Below are positions 1 through 7,455 of a stretch of 9,399 nt of DNA, one piece after another. A model generated the notes under the pieces. That model was not told where the DNA came from and searched no databases. It worked only from the letters and a program-made list of their open reading frames with translations. The first letter of the stretch is position 1. Every line of letters begins with the position of its first letter. The position numbers and the translations under genes are program-made. Source of the DNA: Rubrivivax sp. (GTDB lineage: Bacteria; Pseudomonadota; Gammaproteobacteria; Burkholderiales; Burkholderiaceae_C); contig JADZCL010000374.1 of the NCBI GenBank assembly GCA_020851615.1, positions 1-9,399 of the forward strand, read 5' to 3'.

Positions 1-2131
1 AGGGCAGGATCGCCAGGTGGTTGTAGGCCCCCGGCGCCTGCGGCGCGTGCTCGACGACGATGCGCGCATCGACCGCCAGCGCGCCGCTGTCGTCGACGAT
101 GATGGGGTTGATGTCCATCTCGCGCAGTTGCGGCAGCGCGCACACCATTTCGGAGACGCGCAGCAGCACGCGCTCGAGCGCCTCGATGTCGGCGGCCGGC
201 GCCCCGCGCCAGGCGCCCAGCGTCTCGTGCACGCGGCTGCGCTCGATGAGCCGGCGGGCGAGGAACTGGTTCAGCGGCGGCAGCTCCATCGCGCGGTCGG
301 CCACCAGCTCGATCATCGTGCCGCCGGCACCGAAGGTGATCACGGGGCCGAAGGGGTCATCGGTCGTCAGGCCGACGTAGACCTCGCGCCCGCGCTTGAG
401 GCCGGCCATGGGCTGGATGGTGATGCCGTTGATGACCGCCTGCGGCAGCGCGCGGCGCACCGCCTCCAGCATGTCGTTGTAGGCATCACGCACCTGGGCG
501 GCGCTGTAGACGTTGAGCACCACCCCCTGCACGTCGGACTTGTGGCTGACATCGGGCGAGTCGATCTTCAGCGCCACGGGATAGCCAAGCTGGCTGGCGA
601 TCAGCATCGCCTCGTTGGCGCTGCGCGCCAGCATGGTGCGCGTGACGGGGATGTGAAAGGCCGCCAGCAGCGCCTTGCTCTCCATCTCGGTCAGGACCTT
701 GCGCCGCTCGGCGAGCACGCCCTCGATCAGCAGGCGCGCGCCTTCGGTGTCGGGCGCAGCCAGCTCGGACAGCGGGGGCGGCGTCTGCTGCAGCAGCTGC
801 TGGTTGCGATGGAAGCTGGCGATGCTGTGGAAGGCGTCCACCGCAGCCTCGGGCGTGCGAAAGCTCGGCAGCAGTGCGCCGGCAAGGTCGCTGCGACCCT
901 CGCGCGTGGTCGCCTCCCCCATCCAACAGGCCAGCACCGGCTTGCCGCGCGGCGAGAACGCGCCCGCCACGGCGCGCGCGATGGCCGTGGGGTCGCCGTC
1001 GGCCTTGGGGCTGTGGATCAGCAGCACGCCATCGACCTGGCGGTCGTCCAGACATGCGCGCAGCGCGGCGTGGTAGTGCTCGCCAGCGGCCTCCTCGCCG
1101 AGGTCGATCACGCCGTCCAGGCTCGTCCCCGCCGGCAGCAGCGGCTGCAGCGCCTGCGAGGTCGCGGGGGTGATCTGCGCCACCTCGAGGCCGACCTCGC
1201 TCGTCCAGTCGGCGGCCAGCACGCCCGGGCCGCCGCCGTTGCTGACGATCGCCAGCCGCGTGCCGACCGGGCGAAAGCGCGTGGCCAGGCATTGCGCGGC
1301 CGAGAACAGCTGCGTGAAGGCGCGCACGCGCACCACGCCGGCGCGGCGCAGGGCCGCGTCGAAGACATCGTCGCTGCCGACGATGCTGGCCGAGTGCGTC
1401 AGCGCTGCCCGGCTGCCGGCGGCGCGACGCCCGGCCTTCATCACCACCACCGGCTTGGTGTAGGCCGCCGCGCGCAACGCACTCATGAAGCGGCGCGCGC
1501 TCTGGATGCCCTCCATGTAGACGAGGATGCTCTGCGTCTGCGCATCGTGGGCCAGGTAGTCCAGCACCTGCGGCAGCTCGACGGCCGAGTTCGGCCCGAG
1601 CGACACCACGGTCGAGAAGCCCACGCCGCTCGTTCGCGCCCAGTCCAGCACCGATGCGGTGAGCGCACCCGACTGCGAGACCAGGCCGAGTTGCCCCGGC
1701 GCTGCCAGCGGGCCCAGCGCACTGGCGTTGAGCTTGAGCTCCGGGCGCTGGAAGCCCATGCTGTTGGGCCCGAGCAGGTTCACGCCGTAGTGCCGCGCGA
1801 TCTGGTGCAGCTCGGCGCACAACGGGCCCGACAGGCCGGTCCCCAGCAGCAAGGCGGCACGGCAGCGGATGCGGCCGACGATCTCCATCGCCGCGGCAGC
1901 CTGCTCCGGCGGCAGGGCGATGAGCGCCAGATCCGCGCGCGACTGCGCCAGATCCGACAGCGTGCCGCTCATGCCGATGTCCAGCCAGGTCACCGGCCCG
2001 GTGAAGCCCCCGGCCTCCAGGTGCCGCCGCAGCGTCGCCGCCAGCGGCGTCGGTGCCGCAGCGGTCGGGTCACCCGCGAAGACGACGATCGAACGCGGGA
2101 CGAAGAGTGGATTGAGGAAGTGGCGGTCCAC
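1..2131 (-). CDS. NDP-forming acyl-CoA synthetase (acetate--CoA ligase family), C-terminus cut by window edge
   Basis: Predicted cytoplasmic ligase interconverting an acyl-CoA plus ADP and phosphate with the free acid, CoA and ATP. The minus-strand frame is open from a GTG at 2131 to the left edge (710 residues, no stop). Visible in order: an N-terminal CoA-binding Rossmann-like domain with a GPN motif (residues 121-123); a succinyl-CoA-ligase-like region with a THSAS motif whose His246 matches the phosphorylated histidine of the family; an NGGGPG loop further on; and an ATP-grasp domain from about residue 480 with ALK (Lys522) and SHK (530-531). The frame reaches the edge at a segment (HLAILP) that normally ends the ATP-grasp part, so a fused GNAT acetyltransferase domain may lie outside. 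GTG is chosen because the DRHFLNPLF N-terminus is family-like and no in-frame ATG lies between it and the upstream in-frame TGA near 2233. No good ribosome binding site is visible. The gene lies 141 bp downstream of the phosphofructokinase gene on the same strand. Family is confident; substrate and any acetyltransferase activity are unknown. Confidence 0.9.
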   Translation of the reverse strand, partial: MDRHFLNPLFVPRSIVVFAGDPTAAAPTPLAATLRRHLEAGGFTGPVTWLDIGMSGTLSDLAQSRADLALIALPPEQAAAAMEIVGRIRCRAALLLGTGLSGPLCAELHQIARHYGVNLLGPNSMGFQRPELKLNASALGPLAAPGQLGLVSQSGALTASVLDWARTSGVGFSTVVSLGPNSAVELPQVLDYLAHDAQTQSILVYMEGIQSARRFMSALRAAAYTKPVVVMKAGRRAAGSRAALTHSASIVGSDDVFDAALRRAGVVRVRAFTQLFSAAQCLATRFRPVGTRLAIVSNGGGPGVLAADWTSEVGLEVAQITPATSQALQPLLPAGTSLDGVIDLGEEAAGEHYHAALRACLDDRQVDGVLLIHSPKADGDPTAIARAVAGAFSPRGKPVLACWMGEATTREGRSDLAGALLPSFRTPEAAVDAFHSIASFHRNQQLLQQTPPPLSELAAPDTEGARLLIEGVLAERRKVLTEMESKALLAAFHIPVTRTMLARSANEAMLIASQLGYPVALKIDSPDVSHKSDVQGVVLNVYSAAQVRDAYNDMLEAVRRALPQAVINGITIQPMAGLKRGREVYVGLTTDDPFGPVITFGAGGTMIELVADRAMELPPLNQFLARRLIERSRVHETLGAWRGAPAADIEALERVLLRVSEMVCALPQLREMDINPIIVDDSGALAVDARIVVEHAPQAPGAYNHLAILP

Positions 2132-2223
2132 GATGGCGGCCCATGCGCAGCGATGCAGCGCGCAAGCATAGGCGAGCCGGCCACCCGATGCAGCCCGCCG
2201 ACGGCACCCGACCTTGCCCTGGC

Positions 2224-2255
2224 GCAAGATTCATGCTGCACTGCACAAATCTTGC
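2224..2255 (-). promoter_or_regulatory. Intergenic inverted repeat (hairpin) between phosphofructokinase and acyl-CoA synthetase genes
   Basis: Perfect 8-bp arms, GCAAGATT and AATCTTGC, enclose 16 bases. Read as minus-strand RNA, the stem can extend inward through two G-U pairs and a further UGC/GCA match, giving about 13 pairs around a 6-base loop. As plus-strand RNA the two G-U pairs become C-A mismatches, so the structure favours the minus strand, the direction of the flanking genes. It begins 18 bases after the phosphofructokinase stop codon and lies about 93 bases before the synthetase GTG. No U-tract follows, so it is not a classic intrinsic terminator. It could be an mRNA 3' stabiliser, an attenuator or a regulator's operator. 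Confidence 0.5.
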
Positions 2256-2272
2256 TGCCCTGGACGCCGCGC

Positions 2273-3490
2273 TCAGCCTGCGTGCAGCCGCTTGGCCACT
2301 CTGGCGCCGCGCAGGCGGTAGGCGTCGGGCATGCGGGAGCCCAGCAGCGGACGGAGGTAGAGGCGGAAGGCATCGGTCACATCGGTGCCGTCTGGGGTGA
2401 TGAAGGCGTCGTCCATCAAGCGCGTCTTGCCCGCCACCATCGGCAGCGGCACCAGCTCGAAGTCGGCTGAGTAGAAGCCTGTGCGCTTGATCGTCACCGA
2501 GCCACTGCTGTCGCCCCAGAAGGCGAACTGCACGGCCTTCTCGCCGACTTCGCGCGCCTCGCGCTGGTCCACGTCGCTGACGCAGCCCACGAAGCTGCGC
2601 TGCAGGTAGCCGAAGGTGTCGGCCCGCACGCGCTTGATCTGCAGCCGCTGGCGCACCAGCTCGCACAGCAGGTCGGCCAGCGCCCCGTTGCCCGAGAGCT
2701 GTACGTTGCCATGCGCATCACGCTCGTGGTCGCGCGACATCGGTTCGGCGATCAGGTGCCCGGCGGCGTCGCGGATGCCTTCGCTGACGGCGATCACGCA
2801 GCGGCCCAGGCGATCGTGGATTGCACGCACGTCGACGAGAAAGCGCTCGACGTCGAACGCACGCTCGGGCAGGTAGATCAGGTGCGGACCATCGTCTTCG
2901 AACTTCTTGCCCAGCGCGCTGGCGGCTGTGAGGAAGCCGGCGTGGCGGCCCATCACGACCCCGATGTAGACCCCCGGCAGCGCCGCGTTGTCGAGGTTGG
3001 CGCCGGCAAAGGCCTGCGCCACGAAGCGTGCCGCACTCGGGAAGCCCGGCGTGTGGTCGTTGGCGACAAGGTCGTTGTCGATCGTCTTCGGGATGTGGAT
3101 GCAGCGCAGCGGATAGCCCGCCGCCAGCGCCTGCTCGGCAACGATGCGCGTCACATCGGCCGAGTCGTTGCCGCCGATGTTGAAGAAGTGCTCGATCTCG
3201 TGCGCACGCAGGACCTCGAACATCGCGCGGCAGTAGGCGAGGTCGGGCTTGTCGCGCGTGCTGCCCAGGGCCGCGGCGGGTGTGCCGGCGACGAGCTCGA
3301 GGTTGTGGCTGGTTTCCTGAGTGAGGTCGACGAAGTCCTCGTCGACGACACCGCGCACCCCGTGGCGCGCGCCGTAGACGCGCGTCACCTCTCGAAAACG
3401 CCGTGCCTCGAGCACCACGCCCACCAGCGACTGGTTGATGACCGCAGTAGGCCCGCCGCCTTGCGCAACGAGGATTCGGCCTGATGGCAT
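2273..3490 (-). CDS. pfp: 6-phosphofructokinase, predicted pyrophosphate-dependent
   Basis: Predicted cytoplasmic enzyme of glycolysis/gluconeogenesis phosphorylating fructose 6-phosphate to fructose 1,6-bisphosphate. The 405-residue protein fits the PFK-A superfamily. Visible motifs: GGGPTAVIN at 11-19 (phosphoryl-donor loop), GGNDS at 106-110, PKTIDND at 134-140 with catalytic aspartates, MGRHAGFL at 180-187 and LPER at 207-210 (sugar-phosphate side). Asp109 sits where ATP-dependent enzymes such as E. coli PfkA have Gly104, and Lys135 where they have Gly124. In the known family this Asp plus Lys combination marks pyrophosphate rather than ATP as donor, and such enzymes work reversibly. The ATG at 3488-3490 has a GGGAG Shine-Dalgarno seven bases upstream. 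The gene is divergent from the aldehyde dehydrogenase gene and precedes the acyl-CoA synthetase on the same strand. Donor specificity is inferred from the two residues; the PFK family call is secure. Confidence 0.93.
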   Translation of the reverse strand: MPSGRILVAQGGGPTAVINQSLVGVVLEARRFREVTRVYGARHGVRGVVDEDFVDLTQETSHNLELVAGTPAAALGSTRDKPDLAYCRAMFEVLRAHEIEHFFNIGGNDSADVTRIVAEQALAAGYPLRCIHIPKTIDNDLVANDHTPGFPSAARFVAQAFAGANLDNAALPGVYIGVVMGRHAGFLTAASALGKKFEDDGPHLIYLPERAFDVERFLVDVRAIHDRLGRCVIAVSEGIRDAAGHLIAEPMSRDHERDAHGNVQLSGNGALADLLCELVRQRLQIKRVRADTFGYLQRSFVGCVSDVDQREAREVGEKAVQFAFWGDSSGSVTIKRTGFYSADFELVPLPMVAGKTRLMDDAFITPDGTDVTDAFRLYLRPLLGSRMPDAYRLRGARVAKRLHAG

Positions 3491-3536
3491 ACCTGAACTC
3501 CCGTGCCGGCTGGCGCCGCGACAGGCGTGCCTGCGT

Positions 3537-3561
3537 GCCGTGCACGGCGGGCATTTTGCCC
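3537..3561. promoter_or_regulatory. Two adjacent palindromic elements in the divergent intergenic region
   Basis: A perfect 12-bp palindrome, GCCGTGCACGGC (3537-3548), is followed directly by a second inverted repeat, GGGCA-TTT-TGCCC (3549-3561). They lie between the divergent phosphofructokinase and aldehyde dehydrogenase genes, 47 bp from the former's start, and just before a possible promoter for the latter. Position and symmetry suit a binding site for a dimeric regulator, but I recognise no consensus and no regulator gene is adjacent. In such GC-rich DNA short palindromes can occur by chance. Confidence 0.35.
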
Positions 3562-3564
3562 AGG

Positions 3565-3593
3565 CTGAACTGGTATCAGGGCTGACCTATCAT
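3565..3593 (+). promoter_or_regulatory. Possible sigma70-type promoter for the aldehyde dehydrogenase gene
   Basis: CTGAAC (3565-3570, three of six matches to TTGACA) and TATCAT (3588-3593, five of six matches to TATAAT) are separated by 17 bp. If real, transcription would start near 3600, downstream of the ATG at 3592 but upstream of the ATG at 3625, which supports the latter as start codon. The -35 match is poor, so this is tentative. Confidence 0.3.
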
Positions 3594-3624
3594 GACCGGC
3601 TGCATGCCTGCGAGGTCACTGCCC

Positions 3625-5061
3625 ATGAGCGCCGTGCTGAACTTCGAGCCCGATCCCCACGGACTGGCCTTGCGCCAGGCGTTCGAGCGCCTGCGCGCTG
3701 GCTTCGAAGCCGAGCGCGATCCCAGCCACGCCGCGCGCAGCGACCGGCTGCAGCGCCTGGATGCCATGCTCGAACACATGGCCCCGGCGATGATCGAAGC
3801 CATCTCGGCCGACTTCGGACATCGCCCCGCGCAGGTCACCCGGCTGGCCGACATCGTGCCCGTGCAACTGGCCTTGCGCCACACGCGCAAGCACCTGGCC
3901 GCGTGGATGAAGACGCGGCGCATGCCGACCGGGCTCGTGCATCGCCCCGGGCACAACCGCCTGATGCGCCAGGCGCTGGGCGTGGTGGGCATCGTCAGCC
4001 CCTGGAACTACCCCGGCATGCTCGCCCTGGCGCCGGCCATTGCCGCGCTGGCCGCCGGCAACCGGGTGATGCTCAAGCCCTCGGAGATCGGCCCGCGCTT
4101 TGCCGAGCTCCTGCGCGAGCAGGTGGCAGCGCACTTTGCGGACGCGGAGATGGTCGTCGTCACCGGCGACGCCGAGTTGGCGCGTCGCTTCGTCGAGCTG
4201 CCCTTTCATCACCTGCTCTTCACCGGCTCCACGGCGGTGGGGCGCCTGGTGGCCCAGTCTGCAGCGGCCAACCTCACGCCGGTGACGCTGGAGCTTGGCG
4301 GCAAGTCGCCGGCCATCCTCGGCCGCGGCTGTGATCTCGCTCAGGCCGCACCGAAGATCGCCTTCGGCAAGCTGCTCAACACCGGCCAGACCTGCATCGC
4401 TCCGGACTACGTGGCCGTGCCGCGCACGCAGGTCGACGCCTTCGTGCAGGCCATGCGCCAGGCCTGCCGTGCCCAGTACCCGCGCGTGGGGGGCAACCCC
4501 GACTACACCAGCATCGCCACCGAACGCCACTACCGCCGCCAGCTGGCCTTGCTGGACGAGGCGCGCGCCGCCGGCGCCCGCGTGCTGAACATGCACGACG
4601 AGGCACCGGTCGACGCCAGCCGCACGCTGCCGCTGCACCTGGTGCTGGATGCCCCCGCACACCTGCACCTGATGCAGGAGGAGATCTTCGGCCCCATCCT
4701 GCCCGTGCTCGCCTACGAGCGCATCGACGAAGTCATCGCGCACATCAACCGCCACGACCGGCCGCTGGCGCTGTACTGGTTCGGCACCGACGACGCCGAG
4801 CGCGACCGCGTGCTGCGCCAGACCGTCGTCGGCGGGGTGACGGTCAACGACACGCTGCTGCACATCAGCCAGGAGGACCAGCCCTTCGGCGGCGTGGGCG
4901 CCAGCGGCATGGGCGCCTACCACGGCGAATGGGGCTTTCGCAGCTTCAGCAAGGAGACCGCCGTCTACCACCAGAGCCCCTACAGCGCGATCAAGCTGCT
5001 CTATCCCCCCTATGGCAGCACCTTCGACCGCCTGCTGGCAGTGATGCGGCGATTCGGCTGA
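3625..5061 (+). CDS. Aldehyde dehydrogenase, coniferyl aldehyde dehydrogenase-like
   Basis: NAD(P)-dependent oxidation of an aldehyde to the carboxylic acid. The sequence resembles the ALDH3-like subgroup named coniferyl aldehyde dehydrogenase (CalB), which oxidises lignin-derived aromatic aldehydes to ferulate-type acids. From the chosen start it is 478 residues, normal for the group. Seen in order: PWNYPG with Asn128 (oxyanion hole), KPSE with Lys151 (cofactor binding), FTGST at 199-203 (Rossmann glycine loop), LELGGK with general base Glu223, GQTCIAPDY with catalytic Cys257, EEIFGP further on, and a C-terminal GASGMGAYHG segment. All key residues are present and no membrane anchor is visible. 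The ATG at 3625 is preferred over the in-frame ATG at 3592 because GAGGT lies eight bases before it and a possible -10 element overlaps 3592. The stop overlaps the next start by one base. True substrate is uncertain; fatty aldehydes are an alternative. Confidence 0.92.
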   Translation: MSAVLNFEPDPHGLALRQAFERLRAGFEAERDPSHAARSDRLQRLDAMLEHMAPAMIEAISADFGHRPAQVTRLADIVPVQLALRHTRKHLAAWMKTRRMPTGLVHRPGHNRLMRQALGVVGIVSPWNYPGMLALAPAIAALAAGNRVMLKPSEIGPRFAELLREQVAAHFADAEMVVVTGDAELARRFVELPFHHLLFTGSTAVGRLVAQSAAANLTPVTLELGGKSPAILGRGCDLAQAAPKIAFGKLLNTGQTCIAPDYVAVPRTQVDAFVQAMRQACRAQYPRVGGNPDYTSIATERHYRRQLALLDEARAAGARVLNMHDEAPVDASRTLPLHLVLDAPAHLHLMQEEIFGPILPVLAYERIDEVIAHINRHDRPLALYWFGTDDAERDRVLRQTVVGGVTVNDTLLHISQEDQPFGGVGASGMGAYHGEWGFRSFSKETAVYHQSPYSAIKLLYPPYGSTFDRLLAVMRRFG

Positions 5062-5459
5062 TGATGGCTCCCGAGACCTACGTCCTGCTGCGCCACGCGC
5101 ACCGCACCTTCGCCACGCTCTCGATCATCGGCTTTGGCGCGCGCTGGCTGGGCGTGCTGGGCGCGCGGGCGTGGACGCAGCGGCGCACCGCCAAGACGCT
5201 GCCGCACATCATCGACACGCTGCTGCTCGCCTCGGCGTTGACGATGGCCTACGGTGCGGGCTTCACGCCCGAGAACGCGCCCTGGATGACGACCAAGATC
5301 ATCCTGCTGCTGGTCTACATCGGCCTGGGCGTCGTCGCCCTGCGACCAGCCCAGCCACGCCCGCGTCGCCTGGTCGCGGGCATCGCCGCGATCCTCGTCT
5401 TCGCGCACATCGTCGCCGTCGCATTCACCAAGCAGCCGCTGGGCCTGTTTGCCGGGTAG
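5061..5459 (+). CDS. SirB family small integral membrane protein
   Basis: 132-residue, very hydrophobic protein with four predicted membrane helices, about residues 17-35, 48-66, 77-94 and 104-122, linked by short arginine-rich loops. Helix pattern, length and segments such as RHAHR near the N-terminus, LPHIIDTLLL and WMTTKIILLLVYI match the SirB2 family. The Salmonella namesake was described as affecting invasion gene expression, but the biochemical function is unknown and in environmental betaproteobacteria the name says little. The start is the first of two consecutive ATG codons, sharing one base with the aldehyde dehydrogenase TGA (TGATGATG), so the two genes are probably co-transcribed and translationally coupled. 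The same frame is open upstream inside the dehydrogenase gene, but that part does not look like this family. Family call is fairly sure; role is unknown. Confidence 0.85.
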   Translation: MMAPETYVLLRHAHRTFATLSIIGFGARWLGVLGARAWTQRRTAKTLPHIIDTLLLASALTMAYGAGFTPENAPWMTTKIILLLVYIGLGVVALRPAQPRPRRLVAGIAAILVFAHIVAVAFTKQPLGLFAG

Positions 5460-5547
5460 CGGGTCGAGCCTGCTTCCGCGATCGGCCTGGTGCGTGCCGG
5501 CCGCTCTGCCGCATGGGGTTGCGCACTGGCACTACCATTGGCTGGTC

Positions 5548-7455
5548 ATGTGGACCTTGCGTCGCCAGCTCCTGCTGGGCACCCTGTCGGTGGTACTGAT
5601 CGCTGTGCTGGCCATGATGCTGGTCACGCACCGGCTGGCGCAGCAGGCGCAGCGGGCGGAGGTCGAAACCATCTCGCGGCGCAGCCAGGCCTTGTTGTCG
5701 GCCGCGCTGGCGCCCATGCTGGCCGAGCGCGACCTTGCCGGGGCGCAGGAGTTGTTCGACGAGCTGGTCACGCGCGACCTCTACGGCTACCTGCAGCTCG
5801 AGAACCTCGAGGGGAAGGTCCTGCTGCAGGCCGGAGCCGTCGAGCGCCTGCCGCCCGCGCCACCGGCCAACGCGGCGGCGACTGCGCAAGACCCCGTTCG
5901 CGGCCAGTTCCACTTCACGACCGATATCGCGCTCGAAGGCCACCGCCTGGCCTTGCTGCGCTTTGGCCTGAGCAGCGCGTCCACCGCGGCACTGCAGCGC
6001 CGCCTGCGTGGGCAGCTTTCCTTGCTGGCGGCCATCGGTCTGGGCGTGGTTGGCGTGCTCTTGTGGCCGCTCTCGCGTGTGCTGACGCGCGAGCTCGTCG
6101 ATCTGGCGGAAGCCGCTGACGGCCTTGCAGCGGGCCGGACCGAGGTCTGCCTACCCACGGGCCGCACGCGCGAGATGGCACGGCTGTCGCAGGCCTTCGC
6201 CGGCATGCAGGCCGCGCTGGCGCAACGCTTTGCCGAGTTGCAGGAGAGCCAGCAGCGGCTGCACCTGGCCAACGACGAGCTCGAGCTGCGGGTGGCCGCA
6301 CGCACCGCCGAGCTCGCCGCCGCGCGCGATACGGCCGAACGCGCCAGTCGTGCCAAGAGCGAGTTCCTCTCGCGCATGAGTCACGAGCTGCGCACGCCCT
6401 TGAACGCCATCCTCGGCTTTGCGCAGGTGCTGCGGCTGCGCCTGCAGGCCAGCGCACCCGACATCGACGCGCAGCTCGGGCATGTGGAGACCGCCGGCTG
6501 GCACCTGCTGGCGTTGATCAACGACGTGCTCGACCTCTCGCGCATCGAAACCGGCGACATGCCGATCTCGGCCGAGGCCATCGAGCTCGCCCCGCTGGTG
6601 GCGGACTGCGTGCGCATGAGCAGCACCGTCCTGCAGGCTCACGAGGTGCGGCTCTCCAACCAGGTCGACCCCGCCGCAGCGCTGTTCGTGCAGGCCGACA
6701 CGACGCGGCTGCGCCAGGTCCTGATCAACCTGATCAGCAACGCCGCCAAGTACAACCGCCGCGGGGGCCAGGCGAGCCTGGTCGTGCGCAGCGAGGCTGA
6801 CGCCGTCGAGATCGACGTCACCGATACCGGCGTGGGCCTGAGCGAGGCCCAGCTGGCGCACCTGTTCCAGCCCTTCAACCGCCTGGGCGCCGAGCAGGGC
6901 CAGATCGAAGGCACCGGCATCGGCCTGGTCGTCAGCAAGCGGCTGGTCGAGCTGATGGGCGGCCGCCTCACGGTGCGCTCCGAGCCTGGGCAAGGCAGCT
7001 GCTTCACCGTGCGCCTGCGACGCAGCCTCAAGGCGCAGGCAGCGAAGGCCGAAGCCGCAGCACCCGCGCCGCCACCGGGGCGGCAGTTGCGCCTGCTCTA
7101 CATCGAGGACAACCCGGCCAACGTCGAGCTGCTCGCGCACGTGCTCGAACTGCGGCCCGGGGTCGAGTTGCTGACCGCCGCCGACGCCGAAACCGGACTG
7201 CAGCTGGTGCAGCAGGCACAGCCCGATCTGGTGGTCGTCGATATCGCGCTGCCCGGGATGGACGGCTACACGCTGTGCCGGCGGCTGCGGGCCTTGCCCG
7301 AGTTCAGCACACGCCCTATCGTGGCCCTGAGCGCCAACGCCATGCCGGGTGACACGGCCCGCGGTCGCGCCGCCGGCTTCACGCACTACTTCACCAAGCC
7401 CCTGGACGTAGCCCAGTTCCTGCAATGGCTGGATCGACACACCGCCGCAGAGTGA
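5548..7455 (+). CDS. Membrane-bound hybrid sensor histidine kinase (HAMP-HisKA-HATPase-REC)
   Basis: Inner-membrane sensor kinase that autophosphorylates on histidine and passes phosphate to its own receiver domain. From the ATG at 5548 it has 635 residues: first membrane helix 8-26; an exported sensor region about 28-151 without a motif I recognise (possibly Cache/PAS-like); second helix about 156-175; HAMP about 176-228; a coiled coil to about 265; HisKA with SHELRTPLN (His279); HATPase with N-box NLISNAAKYN (from Asn394), G1 DTGVGL (from Asp426) and G2 GTGIGL (from Gly455); and a C-terminal receiver 512-630 with acidic pair Glu520-Asp521, phosphoacceptor Asp565 and Lys617. All catalytic residues are present. 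No Hpt domain or separate response regulator is in the window, so the phosphorelay partner lies elsewhere. The start is chosen because the first helix follows at once; in-frame GTG 5494 and TTG 5449 are alternatives and none has a clear ribosome binding site. The next gene overlaps the 3' end. Confidence 0.92.
   Translation: MWTLRRQLLLGTLSVVLIAVLAMMLVTHRLAQQAQRAEVETISRRSQALLSAALAPMLAERDLAGAQELFDELVTRDLYGYLQLENLEGKVLLQAGAVERLPPAPPANAAATAQDPVRGQFHFTTDIALEGHRLALLRFGLSSASTAALQRRLRGQLSLLAAIGLGVVGVLLWPLSRVLTRELVDLAEAADGLAAGRTEVCLPTGRTREMARLSQAFAGMQAALAQRFAELQESQQRLHLANDELELRVAARTAELAAARDTAERASRAKSEFLSRMSHELRTPLNAILGFAQVLRLRLQASAPDIDAQLGHVETAGWHLLALINDVLDLSRIETGDMPISAEAIELAPLVADCVRMSSTVLQAHEVRLSNQVDPAAALFVQADTTRLRQVLINLISNAAKYNRRGGQASLVVRSEADAVEIDVTDTGVGLSEAQLAHLFQPFNRLGAEQGQIEGTGIGLVVSKRLVELMGGRLTVRSEPGQGSCFTVRLRRSLKAQAAKAEAAAPAPPPGRQLRLLYIEDNPANVELLAHVLELRPGVELLTAADAETGLQLVQQAQPDLVVVDIALPGMDGYTLCRRLRALPEFSTRPIVALSANAMPGDTARGRAAGFTHYFTKPLDVAQFLQWLDRHTAAE

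Noticed and set aside
486..1820. Minus-strand open frame of 444 codons
   Set aside because: It lies in a different frame of the same strand inside the acyl-CoA synthetase gene, whose proper frame shows recognisable motifs. The translation is Arg/Ala/Gly-rich without domains.
2165..2170. TATGCT on the minus strand as a -10 box for the acyl-CoA synthetase gene
   Set aside because: At 17-bp spacing the only -35 candidate is CTGCAT, a poor match to TTGACA, so it is not listed as a promoter.
17..2470. Plus-strand open frame of about 817 codons
   Set aside because: Its codons are exactly complementary, in register, to those of the real minus-strand acyl-CoA synthetase and PFK genes. It stays open because these GC-rich genes avoid TTA, CTA and TCA, and it ends at the first TCA serine codon in the PFK gene. 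The product is low-complexity and rich in Arg, His, Gln and Ala, with no domain.
3616..4971. Minus-strand open frame of 451 codons across the aldehyde dehydrogenase gene
   Set aside because: Antisense shadow of a gene with all ALDH catalytic motifs. The product is His/Val/Ala/Gly-rich without recognisable features.
5460..5547. Promoter or ribosome binding site in the gap before the histidine kinase
   Set aside because: No -35/-10 pair with proper spacing and no clear Shine-Dalgarno before the ATG; the kinase may be read from the upstream operon.
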